Below are positions 27,906 to 37,733 of a stretch of 64,000 bases of DNA, in pieces. Source of the DNA: a bacterium (GTDB lineage: Bacteria > JAMCPX01); contig JAJYUJ010000010.1 of assembly GCA_021792615.1 (NCBI GenBank), positions 3,034 to 67,033 on the forward strand, written 5' to 3'. The translations under genes were made by a program, and so were the position numbers. Numbering within the stretch: position 1 is the first letter of the stretch; each line of letters begins with the position of its first letter. The notes under the pieces were generated by a model. The model made no database searches, had not been told where the DNA came from, and saw only the letters and a list, made by a program, of their open reading frames with translations.

Positions 27906-30900
27906 ATGACGGGCTCTTACCATTTCGCACATCTCCATCTCCATACCCAGTACAGTCTTCTTGACGGCGCTGTCCACATCAAGAAGCTTGCGGAAAGGCT
28001 GAAGTCGTACGGTATGACATCCGTTGCAATGACGGACCACGGGAACTTGTTCGGCGCTGTGGACTTTTATACGAAGATGCGGGAAAAGGGTATAAAACCC
28101 ATTATCGGGGTGGAGACCTATATCACCAATGACAGCATCAGGGAAAAGAAACCGAACTCGGACTTATATCACCTCGTCCTGCTCGCAAAAGACCTCACAG
28201 GGTACAAAAACCTGCTCAAGCTGACCAGTATAGCCCATACGGACGGGTTTTACGGCAAGCCCCGCATAGACAAGGAACTGCTTGCGCAGTACCATGAAGG
28301 TTTGATCGCCTTGTCTGCCTGCCTGCACGGCGAAATATCCTCGAAGCTTTTGTCCGGCAATGCCGCGGATGCGGTCAAAGCAGCGGAGCAGTACCACGAA
28401 CTCTTCAAAGACGACTTCTTTCTCGAGGTCCAGTCGAACGGCATACAGGAGCAATATACGGTCAACAACCTGATGTACGATATGTCGAGGAATTTTCATA
28501 TACCTCTTGTCGCAACAAACGATGTCCATTATCTCGACAAATCGGACGCCAGGGCGCACGATGTGCTCTTATGTATTCAAACGAAGAAAAAACTGGCGGA
28601 CACGGACAGAATGAGGTTCTCGACCCAGGAGCTTTACCTCAAGACACAGGAGGAGATGGCAAAGGCGTTCTCGTCCCATCCTGAGGCGCTCGAGTCTACC
28701 TGGGAGATCGCGGGCAGGTGTAATCTCGACATCGAGCTGGGCACGTTCCATTTCCCGGACATAACGATCGAGGGCAGCAAGGACTACGATACCATACTGG
28801 CGTCGTTTGCGGCAGCCGGGCTGAACGGGCTGATAGAGAAGGACCCCGCCGTCAAGGCACGGGAGCGGGAATACCGGGACAGACTGGCGCTGGAACTTGA
28901 GACGATAAAACAGACAAGGTTCTCGAGCTATTTCCTGATCGTCAAAGATATCATCAATTATGCGGTGACGCACGATATACCCCGGGGACCCGGCAGGGGC
29001 TCGGCCGCCGGAAGCCTCGTAGCCTACGCCATAGGCATCGTCGGCATAGACCCGATAAAGTACGGTCTGTACTTCGAGAGGTTCCTCAATAAGAATCGTA
29101 TCAGTATGCCGGATATCGATATGGACTTTTGCGCCGACAAGATAGACCGCGTCATAGAGTACCTGAAAGAGAAGTACGGTTCGCAGAAGGTCGCGCGGAT
29201 AACATCGTTCCATCCCCTCCAATCGAGGGTCGTGGTAAAGGACGTCGGCAGGGTCCTGGACATCCCGTACAGCACGGTTGACGGCATAACGAAGCTGATC
29301 CCCCAGAAGCTGCCCCTCGAGGACGCGATAAAACTGCTGCCGCAGCTCGGGGAGATGAGCAGGAACGACCCGAAGATAAAAGACATGCTCGACACTGCCT
29401 TGAAGCTCGAAGGCCTCCTGCGGGACAAGTCGCTCCATGCGAGCGGCATCGTCATTTCCGACAAACCGCTGGACGACTACCTGCCCCTGTACCGGGACAA
29501 ATCCGGCAACATCGTTACCGGTTACGAGTGGAAGTACGTCGAGAAGATAGGGTTGATAAAATTCGATCTGCTGGCCCTTGCGACGCTCACGGTCATAGAC
29601 CATACCAGGGCGCTGGTGAAGCGCTACCGGAACGAGGACATCGATCTGACAACCATAGACCTCGAAGACCCGAAGCTCTACGAGGCCATGCAGCGGGGTG
29701 ACAGCGCGGGCATTTTCCAGTTCGAGAGCTCGGGTATGCAGAACACCCTGAAAAAGATCAAGCCCTCGAGGTTCGAAGACATCATTGCTACCAATGCGAT
29801 ATACAGACCCGGCCCCATGTCATGGATAGACGATTTCGTCAGAAACAAGGAAAAGGGCGTTGCAACGCACAAGTTTTCTGCGCTCAACGACATACTGAGA
29901 GAGACCTACGGCGTCATCCTGTATCAGGAGCAGGTCATGAAGATAGCCAGCGAGATCGCGGGCTTTACGCTCCTTGAGGCAGACTACGTGAGGAAGGTCA
30001 TCGCCAAAAAGGAGGAGGAAAACCTCCCGGTACTGCAAAAAAAGTTCGTCGGAGGAGCGGTCAATAAGGGCATGAAAAAGGCCGATGCAGAGGAGCTTTT
30101 CTCGCAGCTGCGCAGCTTTGCAGAGTACGCGTTCAACAAGTCCCACAGCACCGCGTACGCCCTGGCCGCGATGTGGACGTCCTACCTCAAGACGTACTAT
30201 ACCATAGAGTTTATGACTGCCACACTTTCGAATGTAGCGACAAAGCAGAGCCAGAAGGCGGTCAAATTGCCCCATTACATTAACTACTGCAAAGGTATCG
30301 GCATCAGCATCCTCGGACCCGATATCAATAAATCGCACAGGGATTTCTCGATAGAGAACGGCTGCATCCGTTTCGGGTTCCTCGCCGTAAAAAATATAGG
30401 CGGGTCCGCGATAGATGCCATTATCAGCGCGAGAAGCGACCGCGCGTTCGAATCCCTGTGGGACTTTCTTGTCAGGGTCGACCAGGCAAAGGTCAACCGG
30501 AAGGTCGTGGAAAGTCTCATAAAGGCGGGTGCCTTTGATTTCAGCGGGCGTACGAGGGCCGGTATGTTCAACAGCCTGGACAAGGCATACGCACAGGCTG
30601 CAAAGATAAGCAGTTCTGCGAACCAGAACCAGCTGTTCAAAATGGATTCCCTGCCCTCCGCCGACAGCGGGGACACCGCGGAGGAATGGGGCGACCTGGA
30701 CAAGCTTGCCTATGAAAAAGAGCTCCTCGACGTATACGTTTCCGGTACGCCGCTCCGTAACTACGAAAAGGAGATGAAGCTGCTCACCACTGCGGATATC
30801 GGACAGCTTTTGGAAAAGGACGGCGAATCCGTTACCGTTGCCGGCATGCTGGCCGCGGTGAAAGAGAACAAAACCAAGAAGGGCGAGAAGATGGCCTTCG

Positions 30901-31358
30901 CGGTCCTTTCGGACGACGACAACAGTATCGAGGTCGTCATATTCCCGGGCATTTACGGCAGGGTCATCGATGTTATCAAAAGTAACAAGCCGGTATTTGT
31001 CAAGGGCAGCGTGAAGGTGGAAGAGCAGGAAAACGAGAACGAGAGCGAAGAAGGCAGCATCGTAAAGATTATCGCTGAAGACATTTTTTCCATGGATCAG
31101 GCGGTCTCCAACCTGATAGACGAGATCCATATCGAGGCCAACTTCGGTACCATGTCCGGGGACAATATGACCATGATCAGGGATTGTATTGCCCGGAACA
31201 AGGGCGGGACGCGCGTGTTCCTCGATTATTTGAAAGAGGGCAAAAAAGAATACATCATAGAACTACCCGATTATCTCAAGATCAAGCCCGATGGAAGGTT
31301 TTTTGCAGAGATAAAAAATATAATCCCGGACGTAAAGATATATTCGCATAAGCAATAA
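27906..31358 (+). CDS. dnaE: DNA polymerase III alpha subunit
   Basis: This is the replicative polymerase catalytic subunit, 1150 residues. The N-terminal PHP domain begins with FAHLHLHTQYSLLDGA. The polymerase active-site aspartates are in MPDIDMDFC at about residue 400, preceded by RGPGRGSAAGSLVAYA. The thumb and fingers include IYRPGPMSWIDDF and GVILYQEQVMKIA; an OB fold lies near 975-1055. The segment EEQENENESEEG near residue 1045 is a charged insertion. It is downstream of guaA by one base and 10 bp before hfq. Confidence 0.97.
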   Translation: MTGSYHFAHLHLHTQYSLLDGAVHIKKLAERLKSYGMTSVAMTDHGNLFGAVDFYTKMREKGIKPIIGVETYITNDSIREKKPNSDLYHLVLLAKDLTGYKNLLKLTSIAHTDGFYGKPRIDKELLAQYHEGLIALSACLHGEISSKLLSGNAADAVKAAEQYHELFKDDFFLEVQSNGIQEQYTVNNLMYDMSRNFHIPLVATNDVHYLDKSDARAHDVLLCIQTKKKLADTDRMRFSTQELYLKTQEEMAKAFSSHPEALESTWEIAGRCNLDIELGTFHFPDITIEGSKDYDTILASFAAAGLNGLIEKDPAVKAREREYRDRLALELETIKQTRFSSYFLIVKDIINYAVTHDIPRGPGRGSAAGSLVAYAIGIVGIDPIKYGLYFERFLNKNRISMPDIDMDFCADKIDRVIEYLKEKYGSQKVARITSFHPLQSRVVVKDVGRVLDIPYSTVDGITKLIPQKLPLEDAIKLLPQLGEMSRNDPKIKDMLDTALKLEGLLRDKSLHASGIVISDKPLDDYLPLYRDKSGNIVTGYEWKYVEKIGLIKFDLLALATLTVIDHTRALVKRYRNEDIDLTTIDLEDPKLYEAMQRGDSAGIFQFESSGMQNTLKKIKPSRFEDIIATNAIYRPGPMSWIDDFVRNKEKGVATHKFSALNDILRETYGVILYQEQVMKIASEIAGFTLLEADYVRKVIAKKEEENLPVLQKKFVGGAVNKGMKKADAEELFSQLRSFAEYAFNKSHSTAYALAAMWTSYLKTYYTIEFMTATLSNVATKQSQKAVKLPHYINYCKGIGISILGPDINKSHRDFSIENGCIRFGFLAVKNIGGSAIDAIISARSDRAFESLWDFLVRVDQAKVNRKVVESLIKAGAFDFSGRTRAGMFNSLDKAYAQAAKISSSANQNQLFKMDSLPSADSGDTAEEWGDLDKLAYEKELLDVYVSGTPLRNYEKEMKLLTTADIGQLLEKDGESVTVAGMLAAVKENKTKKGEKMAFAVLSDDDNSIEVVIFPGIYGRVIDVIKSNKPVFVKGSVKVEEQENENESEEGSIVKIIAEDIFSMDQAVSNLIDEIHIEANFGTMSGDNMTMIRDCIARNKGGTRVFLDYLKEGKKEYIIELPDYLKIKPDGRFFAEIKNIIPDVKIYSHKQ

Positions 31359-31368
31359 TGGAGGGTTT

Positions 31369-31650
31369 ATGACCAAATTAGGAGAGTTTCAAAAGAACAA
31401 CAGGATGAGCGAAAGCAATAAAATGCCGGTAGAAAATAATCCGCACAGAAATCAGGCCATCAATATTCAGGACCAGCTCCTCAACCAGCTCAGGCGGGAC
31501 AAGACTCCGGTATCCATCGAACTGCTGTCCGGGAATGTTGTGCAGGGCGTCATATCGGGGTTCGATAGCTATTCCATTATTCTTGAGAACGGTGAGCGCC
31601 AGCTCATCTACAAACACGGGATCATCCTGCTCAAGTGGAGCGTTGTTTGA
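31369..31650 (+). CDS. hfq: Hfq-family RNA-binding protein with N-terminal extension
   Basis: Hfq is the hexameric Sm-like RNA chaperone for small RNAs. Sm1 is seen in LLNQLRRDKTPVSIELLSGNVVQG and Sm2 in LIYKHGIIL. The Sm2 YKH is intact, while the residue after it and the short C terminus are divergent. About 30 residues precede the Sm core, longer than usual, and the strong GGAGGG site favours the ATG at 31369. Downstream hflX overlap matches the common hfq-hflX order. Confidence 0.85.
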   Translation: MTKLGEFQKNNRMSESNKMPVENNPHRNQAINIQDQLLNQLRRDKTPVSIELLSGNVVQGVISGFDSYSIILENGERQLIYKHGIILLKWSVV

Positions 31651-32789
31651 CCAGCAGGCAGGACAGAGTACTTGCAGTGCATGTTCTTATGGAGCGTGAG
31701 CCTGCAGGCCATTCCGCACGGCATATGGCCGAACTCACCTCGCTCATTCAGGCAGACGGCGGCACGGTCGTTGAAACGCTGACATTGAAGGTCAGGACAC
31801 CGAATAGCTCCACGCTGCTCGGGAGCGGCCAGATAAGCAGACTCGGGGAAGCTGCGGAGAAGTGCAATGCGGACGTCGTTGTCGTGAACAGGGAATTGAA
31901 TCCACAGCAGCAGCGCAACATAGAAACCGTGATCGATCAGCGGCGGATCATTGACAGGACAAGACTGATCATCGATATATTTGCACGGCATGCCAGCTCC
32001 AGGGAAGGAAAACTGGAGGTGGAAGATGCATTGCTCAGATATATGCTGCCGAGGTTGACCGGAAAGGGTATCGTGATGTCCCAGACCGGAGGCGGCGTCG
32101 GAACGAGGGGACCAGGGGAAACCAAGCTCGAGATGGACAAACGGAGGATCAAGGAGAGACTGGGGAGGAACAAACAACTCATCGAAACCATGAAGAAACA
32201 AAGACTGGTGCAGCACGGCAGGAGGAACAGGACCGGGATCCCTCTTGTTTCGCTGGTCGGTTACACGAGTGCAGGGAAATCCACCCTGCTGAACACCTTT
32301 ACGGGAGCCGGTGTCCGGTCAAGCGAAAACCTGTTTACGACGCTTGACCCGATATCGAGAAAATTGCATCTGGAGAACGGAAATTATGCGATCATTACCG
32401 ACACCGTCGGTTTTATAGACGACCTCCCGATACAGCTTATCAAGGCCTTCAGAACGACCCTCGAGGATGTTGCGAAGTCCGATCTCCTCCTGCTGGTCGT
32501 TGATGTGTCGAAACCGGATTACGAGGACGACATACGGGTTGTCCGGAATGTGCTCGGTGAGATAGATGCCGATAAGATTGCAACCATCTATGTCTTTAAC
32601 AAGGCGGATAAAATAGATAACAGCATATCATTAAAAAGCTTAACAAATATGTATGGAAGAAGTATACTGGTGTCTGCACTGCAGGGGACCGGCATAGAGG
32701 AGCTGAAAAACATGATACTTATGGAACTGATGCTTAAAAAGCACGGTTCTGATATACGGGACAATAATGAACTATACGGAACTGTTTAA
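31635..32789 (+). CDS. hflX: GTPase HflX
   Basis: HflX is a ribosome-associated GTPase. The N-terminal subdomain includes LGSGQISRLGEAAEKCNAD and the glycine-rich SQTGGGVGTRGPGETKLE. The G domain has P-loop VGYTSAGKSTLLN, switch II DTVGFIDDLP and NKAD. The frame opens with a GTG at 31635 inside hfq; a TTG at 31647 is also possible. There is no clear ribosome site, consistent with coupling. gspC starts inside its 3' end. Confidence 0.94.
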   Translation: MERCLTSRQDRVLAVHVLMEREPAGHSARHMAELTSLIQADGGTVVETLTLKVRTPNSSTLLGSGQISRLGEAAEKCNADVVVVNRELNPQQQRNIETVIDQRRIIDRTRLIIDIFARHASSREGKLEVEDALLRYMLPRLTGKGIVMSQTGGGVGTRGPGETKLEMDKRRIKERLGRNKQLIETMKKQRLVQHGRRNRTGIPLVSLVGYTSAGKSTLLNTFTGAGVRSSENLFTTLDPISRKLHLENGNYAIITDTVGFIDDLPIQLIKAFRTTLEDVAKSDLLLLVVDVSKPDYEDDIRVVRNVLGEIDADKIATIYVFNKADKIDNSISLKSLTNMYGRSILVSALQGTGIEELKNMILMELMLKKHGSDIRDNNELYGTV

Positions 32790-33633
32790 AAAATATTCGT
32801 GGTTGATAAACCTTGTGCTGTTGATTTTACTTGCGTATGGTATGGCGTCTTTTACATCGGCATACATACGACAGCGGTTGTTTACCGTTCCGTCCCAAAA
32901 CGGTGCGTCTGCGGCCCTTGAGCAAACCATAACGGCGCCTCCCATAAAAAAGGATGAAAAATACTATACAATTATTGCGGACAGGAACATCTTCAATTCT
33001 TCGGCACACGGGCTTGAAGACCTTGCAAAAGGGAATACGGGTCCGGTATATAAGAGTAATCTGGACGCCAAGCTGCTCGGTACGGTTGCGGGTTCGACGG
33101 AATACGCTTATGCGGTCATACAACTGAACAAGGAAATTAATGTGTACCGGGTAAAAGATACCATAGGCAATGCCATTGTCCTGGCCATAGAAAGAAAAAA
33201 AGTGATATTATTACACAATGGTGCTAAAGAGGAACTCAGTATGTTTGAGGAAGGGAATCAGGGCGCGGGAGGCCCGCCGCCCATGGGTGTAAATAACATC
33301 CAGCAGGTCGGACAGGGTAATTATGTTATACCTGAAAGTCAGTTCAAATCTGCCACTCAGAACATGGGAGAGCTGCTGACGCAGGCAAGGGTTGTTCCCA
33401 ACATAGCGGGCAACAGGATTAACGGCTACCGGATATTTGCCATAACACCGGGCAGCCTCTATGCCAACATCGGGCTGCAGGACGGGGACGTGATCCACAG
33501 CGTCAACGGTATCCAGATAACGACCCCGGAAAGCGCATTGCAGCTTTTCCAGCAGCTCCAGAACGAAAAGCGTTTTACCGTCAACATTGACAGGAATGGA
33601 CAATCAATGACGTTAAACTATACAGTACAGTGA
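32767..33633 (+). CDS. gspC: Type II secretion protein C
   Basis: GspC links the inner-membrane platform to the GspD secretin. The 288-residue protein has a short cytoplasmic head, a transmembrane segment (LINLVLLILLAYGMASF), an HR domain (IIADRNIFNSSAHG, AKLLGTVAGSTEYAYAVIQ) and a C-terminal PDZ-like domain (PGSLYANIGLQDGDVIHSVN). It overlaps hflX by 23 bp and lies 10 bp before gspD. First gene of the gsp run. Confidence 0.92.
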   Translation: MNYTELFKKYSWLINLVLLILLAYGMASFTSAYIRQRLFTVPSQNGASAALEQTITAPPIKKDEKYYTIIADRNIFNSSAHGLEDLAKGNTGPVYKSNLDAKLLGTVAGSTEYAYAVIQLNKEINVYRVKDTIGNAIVLAIERKKVILLHNGAKEELSMFEEGNQGAGGPPPMGVNNIQQVGQGNYVIPESQFKSATQNMGELLTQARVVPNIAGNRINGYRIFAITPGSLYANIGLQDGDVIHSVNGIQITTPESALQLFQQLQNEKRFTVNIDRNGQSMTLNYTVQ

Positions 33634-33643
33634 AGGTGAAGAA

Positions 33644-36016
33644 ATGAGCAAAAAACTGATAATATTTATTTCATGCATAATCATGGTGATGCTTCTCCAT
33701 ACGCCCGTGCAAGCGCAGGAGGCAGGGCTTACCATTACTTCCGTTACCGTGCATAAGCCTGCCAAGGAACGGAAACCCGCGGGCGTTCCCAAGGTAACGA
33801 TGGATTTTAACAATGTGGATATAAAGGACTTTATCAAAGTAATAAGCAAGATCACGGGTAAAGATTTTATACTCGGCCAGAATGTCACCGGCAAGGTTAC
33901 GATTGTTTCTCCGACGCCGGTTACCATAGATGAGGCATGGAGGATATTCGAGTCCGTTCTCCAGGTCAACCAGCTTACCACGGTCGGGACCGGAAACGTC
34001 ATCAAGATCCTTTCCCTGAGAGACGCCAAGGGTGCGGATATAAGCACGTATCTCGGGAGGAGACCGGAACAAACAAGCGATGTATACATTACCCAGGTTA
34101 TACCGCTTCATTATATTACGGCAAACGATATGGCAAATGTCCTGCGTCCGTTTCTGTCCTCATTCGGCAATATTCAGCCGTACGATCCCGCGAACACCCT
34201 GATTGTAACGGAATCCGCTTCCAACATAGAAAGACTCCTCAAAATTATACGGGAACTTGATACGGACATAAACCGGCAGACCATCCAGGTAATAAAGCTA
34301 CGGTATGCTACGGCACAGAGTATAGCCAATATCATCAATAACCTGTATACCGGACAAACGAAACCTACCTTCGGCTTCGTACGGCCGAACCAGGCCGTTC
34401 AGGCGCAGCAGCCGATCAAGGTCCTGTACGACGACAGAACGAATTCTTTGATCATTGTTGCAAGTGCCGATGAGATAGCGTCCATAGAAACACTGATCGC
34501 AAAGCTCGACGTGCCGGTTGTCGGGGAAGGGCAGATCCATGTTTATTATCTCAAAAATGCAAATGCAGAGAAACTTGCATCGACGCTTGCCACCCTCGCC
34601 GGAAGTTCAACACCTGCGGCACCCGGGCAGGCACCACAGCGTGCCGCCGTGGCCCAGCTTGCGGGAGGGGTCAAGATATCAGCGGACCCTGCGACGAACT
34701 CGCTCATCATCATCGCTACACCCCAGGACTACCAGATCATCAAGGGTGTTATCCAGGAGCTTGATATACGGAGGAGACAGGTTTATGTCCAGGCCGTCAT
34801 AGCTGAGCTTTCGCTCAGCGGGACGAAACAACTCGGTGTCGATCTGAATGCCATTCCCAACCTGTACGCGGGCGGGACGCACTTCGGCGGCGTGAGCAAC
34901 ATGGGTGCGGGGAGCCAGGTCCTTCCGACGACAACAAGCCCGCTCGGTCCTTTCAGTCAGTCGGGCCTGTCCATGGGCATCATGAACGGAACTATTTCCC
35001 TGAACGGGGTAAACTATCCCAATATTATATCTTTTATCAATGCACTTGAAACAAACAGTCAGGCAAACGTCCTGTCGACGCCGAACATACTCGCAACGGA
35101 CAATGAGCCTGCGGAGATCATGGTCGGACAGAACGTCCCTATACCCACGGGGCAGGCCATAGGGCAGATCAGCGGGTATACCCAGACATTCGTTCAAAGA
35201 CAGGACGTCGGTTTGAAACTGAAGATCACCCCGCAGATCAATGCAGGCGATTATGTACGGTTAAAGCTTGATTTCGAGCTTACCGCTATCATTCCTTCCC
35301 CGCAGGGGCTGAACGCAAATACCGTTGGAATAACGACATCGAAACGGTCCGCCCAGACGGTCGTTACCGTTAAAGACAGAAGTACCATCGTTATCGGCGG
35401 ACTGATCCAGAACAACTCGAGTGTGAGCGAGAGCAAGATCCCGTTCCTCGGCGATCTGCCGCTCATCGGTTGGCTGTTCAGGTATTCGAACAAATCGAAG
35501 GACAAAACAGACCTCATGATCTTCCTCACCCCGTACATCGTGAAGGGGCAGTCCGATATAGCAAGGATAAACAAGATGAAGGAAGAGCAGACGAAAAAAT
35601 TCGAAAAAGAGACCTTTGGTTACGAACTCAAGAACAGCCCTTTCAAGGCCACATTTAAGCAGATGAATAAAACCGGGGAAGAGCGTGTAAAACAGCCTGC
35701 CCCGCTCCTGTTTACCGGGGAAACCTATATTACGCCTGAAGGAGAATTCCCCGTTCAGATGCAGCATGGTATGCCGACAACAGGCACGACTCTGACGCAG
35801 AGTGCCGTAGCACCGGTTACCGGCACTGCCGCCGGAGGTATGACTGCCGGCACATCCATAACCGGAACGCAGGGTGAAGGTGTAACGGCTCCGGTGCCTG
35901 TCCCCGGCAGTCCGGGTCCTGCACGTCCTGCGGGCACGGAATACGCTGTTCCGCTGACCGGAAGCACCTTTAGCGCAGAGGCCGCCGGACAGACGGAGAC
36001 AACAGGGAAACCATGA
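33644..36016 (+). CDS. gspD: Type II secretion secretin
   Basis: GspD forms the outer-membrane channel. The 790-residue protein has a signal peptide ending near PVQA, an N0 domain (MDFNNVDIKDFIKVISKITG), N1-N3 repeats (VIPLHYITANDMANVLRPF, VIKLRYATAQSIANIINNL, VYYLKNANAEKLASTL) and a secretin core with VLSTPNILATDNEPAEIMVG and VIGGLIQNN. The last 80 residues are Pro/Thr/Gly-rich low complexity. It overlaps gspE by four bases. Confidence 0.96.
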   Translation: MSKKLIIFISCIIMVMLLHTPVQAQEAGLTITSVTVHKPAKERKPAGVPKVTMDFNNVDIKDFIKVISKITGKDFILGQNVTGKVTIVSPTPVTIDEAWRIFESVLQVNQLTTVGTGNVIKILSLRDAKGADISTYLGRRPEQTSDVYITQVIPLHYITANDMANVLRPFLSSFGNIQPYDPANTLIVTESASNIERLLKIIRELDTDINRQTIQVIKLRYATAQSIANIINNLYTGQTKPTFGFVRPNQAVQAQQPIKVLYDDRTNSLIIVASADEIASIETLIAKLDVPVVGEGQIHVYYLKNANAEKLASTLATLAGSSTPAAPGQAPQRAAVAQLAGGVKISADPATNSLIIIATPQDYQIIKGVIQELDIRRRQVYVQAVIAELSLSGTKQLGVDLNAIPNLYAGGTHFGGVSNMGAGSQVLPTTTSPLGPFSQSGLSMGIMNGTISLNGVNYPNIISFINALETNSQANVLSTPNILATDNEPAEIMVGQNVPIPTGQAIGQISGYTQTFVQRQDVGLKLKITPQINAGDYVRLKLDFELTAIIPSPQGLNANTVGITTSKRSAQTVVTVKDRSTIVIGGLIQNNSSVSESKIPFLGDLPLIGWLFRYSNKSKDKTDLMIFLTPYIVKGQSDIARINKMKEEQTKKFEKETFGYELKNSPFKATFKQMNKTGEERVKQPAPLLFTGETYITPEGEFPVQMQHGMPTTGTTLTQSAVAPVTGTAAGGMTAGTSITGTQGEGVTAPVPVPGSPGPARPAGTEYAVPLTGSTFSAEAAGQTETTGKP

Positions 36017-37725
36017 AAAAAAAGGCTTTGATAGGGGAATTGCTGCTCGGCGTAATAACGGCAGAACAGCTCGAAGAGGCCCTGACGTATCAAAAAGAGA
36101 AGGGCGGCAGGCTCGGTGAATTGCTGCTGACGAAATTCAAGGTCATAACCGAAGCCGATCTTATCAAAGCACTGGGAGAACAGTTCGGCATAGAATATAT
36201 AACCAACCTCACGGGCATGAAACTCGATATGGATCTGATTCAGAAATTCCCCAAGGCCATTTCGCGGCGTTTCGGCATCATCCCCATAGAAAAGGTAAAC
36301 GGACTTGTACGGCTCGGCATTATGGACCCCACGAACCTCGAGGCCATCAATGATGCGGAACGCTTTCTCGATATGCCTGTCGTCCCGGTCCTTGTTACCC
36401 AGCGGGACGTTGTCAACGCCGCGAACATTTACTATGACAGGATCGATGTCAGTACCGAGGACATGGTCGATGAGCTCGAGGACACGAACCTCGATCACGT
36501 TGCCCAGGAATTGAACGAACCGCAGGACCTTCTCGATGCAACGGATGAAGCGCCTATCATACGGCTCATCAATTCCCTGATGTTCGAGGCCGTGAAGAAG
36601 CGCGCAAGCGATATCCATATAGAGCCTTTCGAGAAGGAATTGTCTGTCCGCTACCGCATCGACGGCATACTGTACGAAATCATAAAACCTCCGAAGCGGT
36701 TCCAATCGAGTATCATCTCGAGGGTCAAGGTCATGGCGGGCATGAATATAGCTGAAAAGAGATTGCCGCAGGACGGAAGAATACGGATAAAGATAGCAGG
36801 CAAGGACGTCGACATAAGGACGTCTATAATCCCGACTTCATTCGGAGAGCGGGTGGTCATGAGGCTGCTCGACCGGTCGAGTGTCCTTATCGGCCTCGAC
36901 AATATCGGCCTTACCGGCGAAAAGCTGAAGCTCATCAACCAGCTTATCAAGAGGAGCAACGGTATCGTACTGGTTACCGGCCCCACGGGCAGCGGCAAGA
37001 CAACGACGCTTTACTCCGTACTGTCGGTACTCAACTCTCCGGAAGTGAACATATTGACTATAGAAGATCCGGTGGAATACCAGATAAAGGGCATAGGACA
37101 GATCCAGGTGAACTCGAAGATCGATCTGACCTTTGCCAACGGACTCCGGTCCATCTTGAGGCAGGACCCGGACATCGTGCTGGTCGGTGAAATAAGGGAC
37201 AAGGAAACCGCAGAGATAGCCGTCCAGGCGTCCCTGACCGGTCATCTTGTCTTTTCCACCCTGCACACGAACGATTCTGCCGGCGGTATAACCAGGTTGA
37301 TCGACATGGGCATCGAACCGTTCCTCGTCTCCTCGTCAGTCGTTGCGATCATTGCTCAGCGGCTTGTCAGGACGATATGCCCCGTTTGCAAAATCGCGTA
37401 CAGGCCGAATGATGAAGAATTGATGGAAATAGGCATTACCAGGGATCTCCTGCATGACGATGCGGTATACAAGGGGAAGGGCTGCGTAAACTGCGTCAAC
37501 ACCGGGTTTAAGGGCAGGACCGGCATATATGAAATAATGATTATAGACGATGAAATACGCTCCATGATCACCAAAGGAGTGGATTCTTCGATGATAAAAC
37601 ATGCTGCGATCAATAAGGGCATGACCACGCTGAAGGAGGACGGCATCAAAAAGATCGTCAGCGGGGTCACGACCATCAAGGAAATTCTGAGGGTTACTCA
37701 GGACGAGGTAACCGAAGTGGTTTAA
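36013..37725 (+). CDS. gspE: Type II secretion ATPase
   Basis: GspE powers pseudopilus assembly from the cytoplasm. The 570-residue protein has an N-terminal GspE/MshEN domain, then the secretion ATPase with Walker A GPTGSGKTTTLYS (about residue 325), Asp box TIEDPVEYQ, Walker B QDPDIVLVGEIRD and His box STLHTNDSAG. The four-cysteine zinc domain (CPVCK and CVNC) is complete. It overlaps gspD and is 8 bp before gspF. Confidence 0.96.
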   Translation: MKKKALIGELLLGVITAEQLEEALTYQKEKGGRLGELLLTKFKVITEADLIKALGEQFGIEYITNLTGMKLDMDLIQKFPKAISRRFGIIPIEKVNGLVRLGIMDPTNLEAINDAERFLDMPVVPVLVTQRDVVNAANIYYDRIDVSTEDMVDELEDTNLDHVAQELNEPQDLLDATDEAPIIRLINSLMFEAVKKRASDIHIEPFEKELSVRYRIDGILYEIIKPPKRFQSSIISRVKVMAGMNIAEKRLPQDGRIRIKIAGKDVDIRTSIIPTSFGERVVMRLLDRSSVLIGLDNIGLTGEKLKLINQLIKRSNGIVLVTGPTGSGKTTTLYSVLSVLNSPEVNILTIEDPVEYQIKGIGQIQVNSKIDLTFANGLRSILRQDPDIVLVGEIRDKETAEIAVQASLTGHLVFSTLHTNDSAGGITRLIDMGIEPFLVSSSVVAIIAQRLVRTICPVCKIAYRPNDEELMEIGITRDLLHDDAVYKGKGCVNCVNTGFKGRTGIYEIMIIDDEIRSMITKGVDSSMIKHAAINKGMTTLKEDGIKKIVSGVTTIKEILRVTQDEVTEVV

Positions 37726-37733
37726 ACCAGCTT

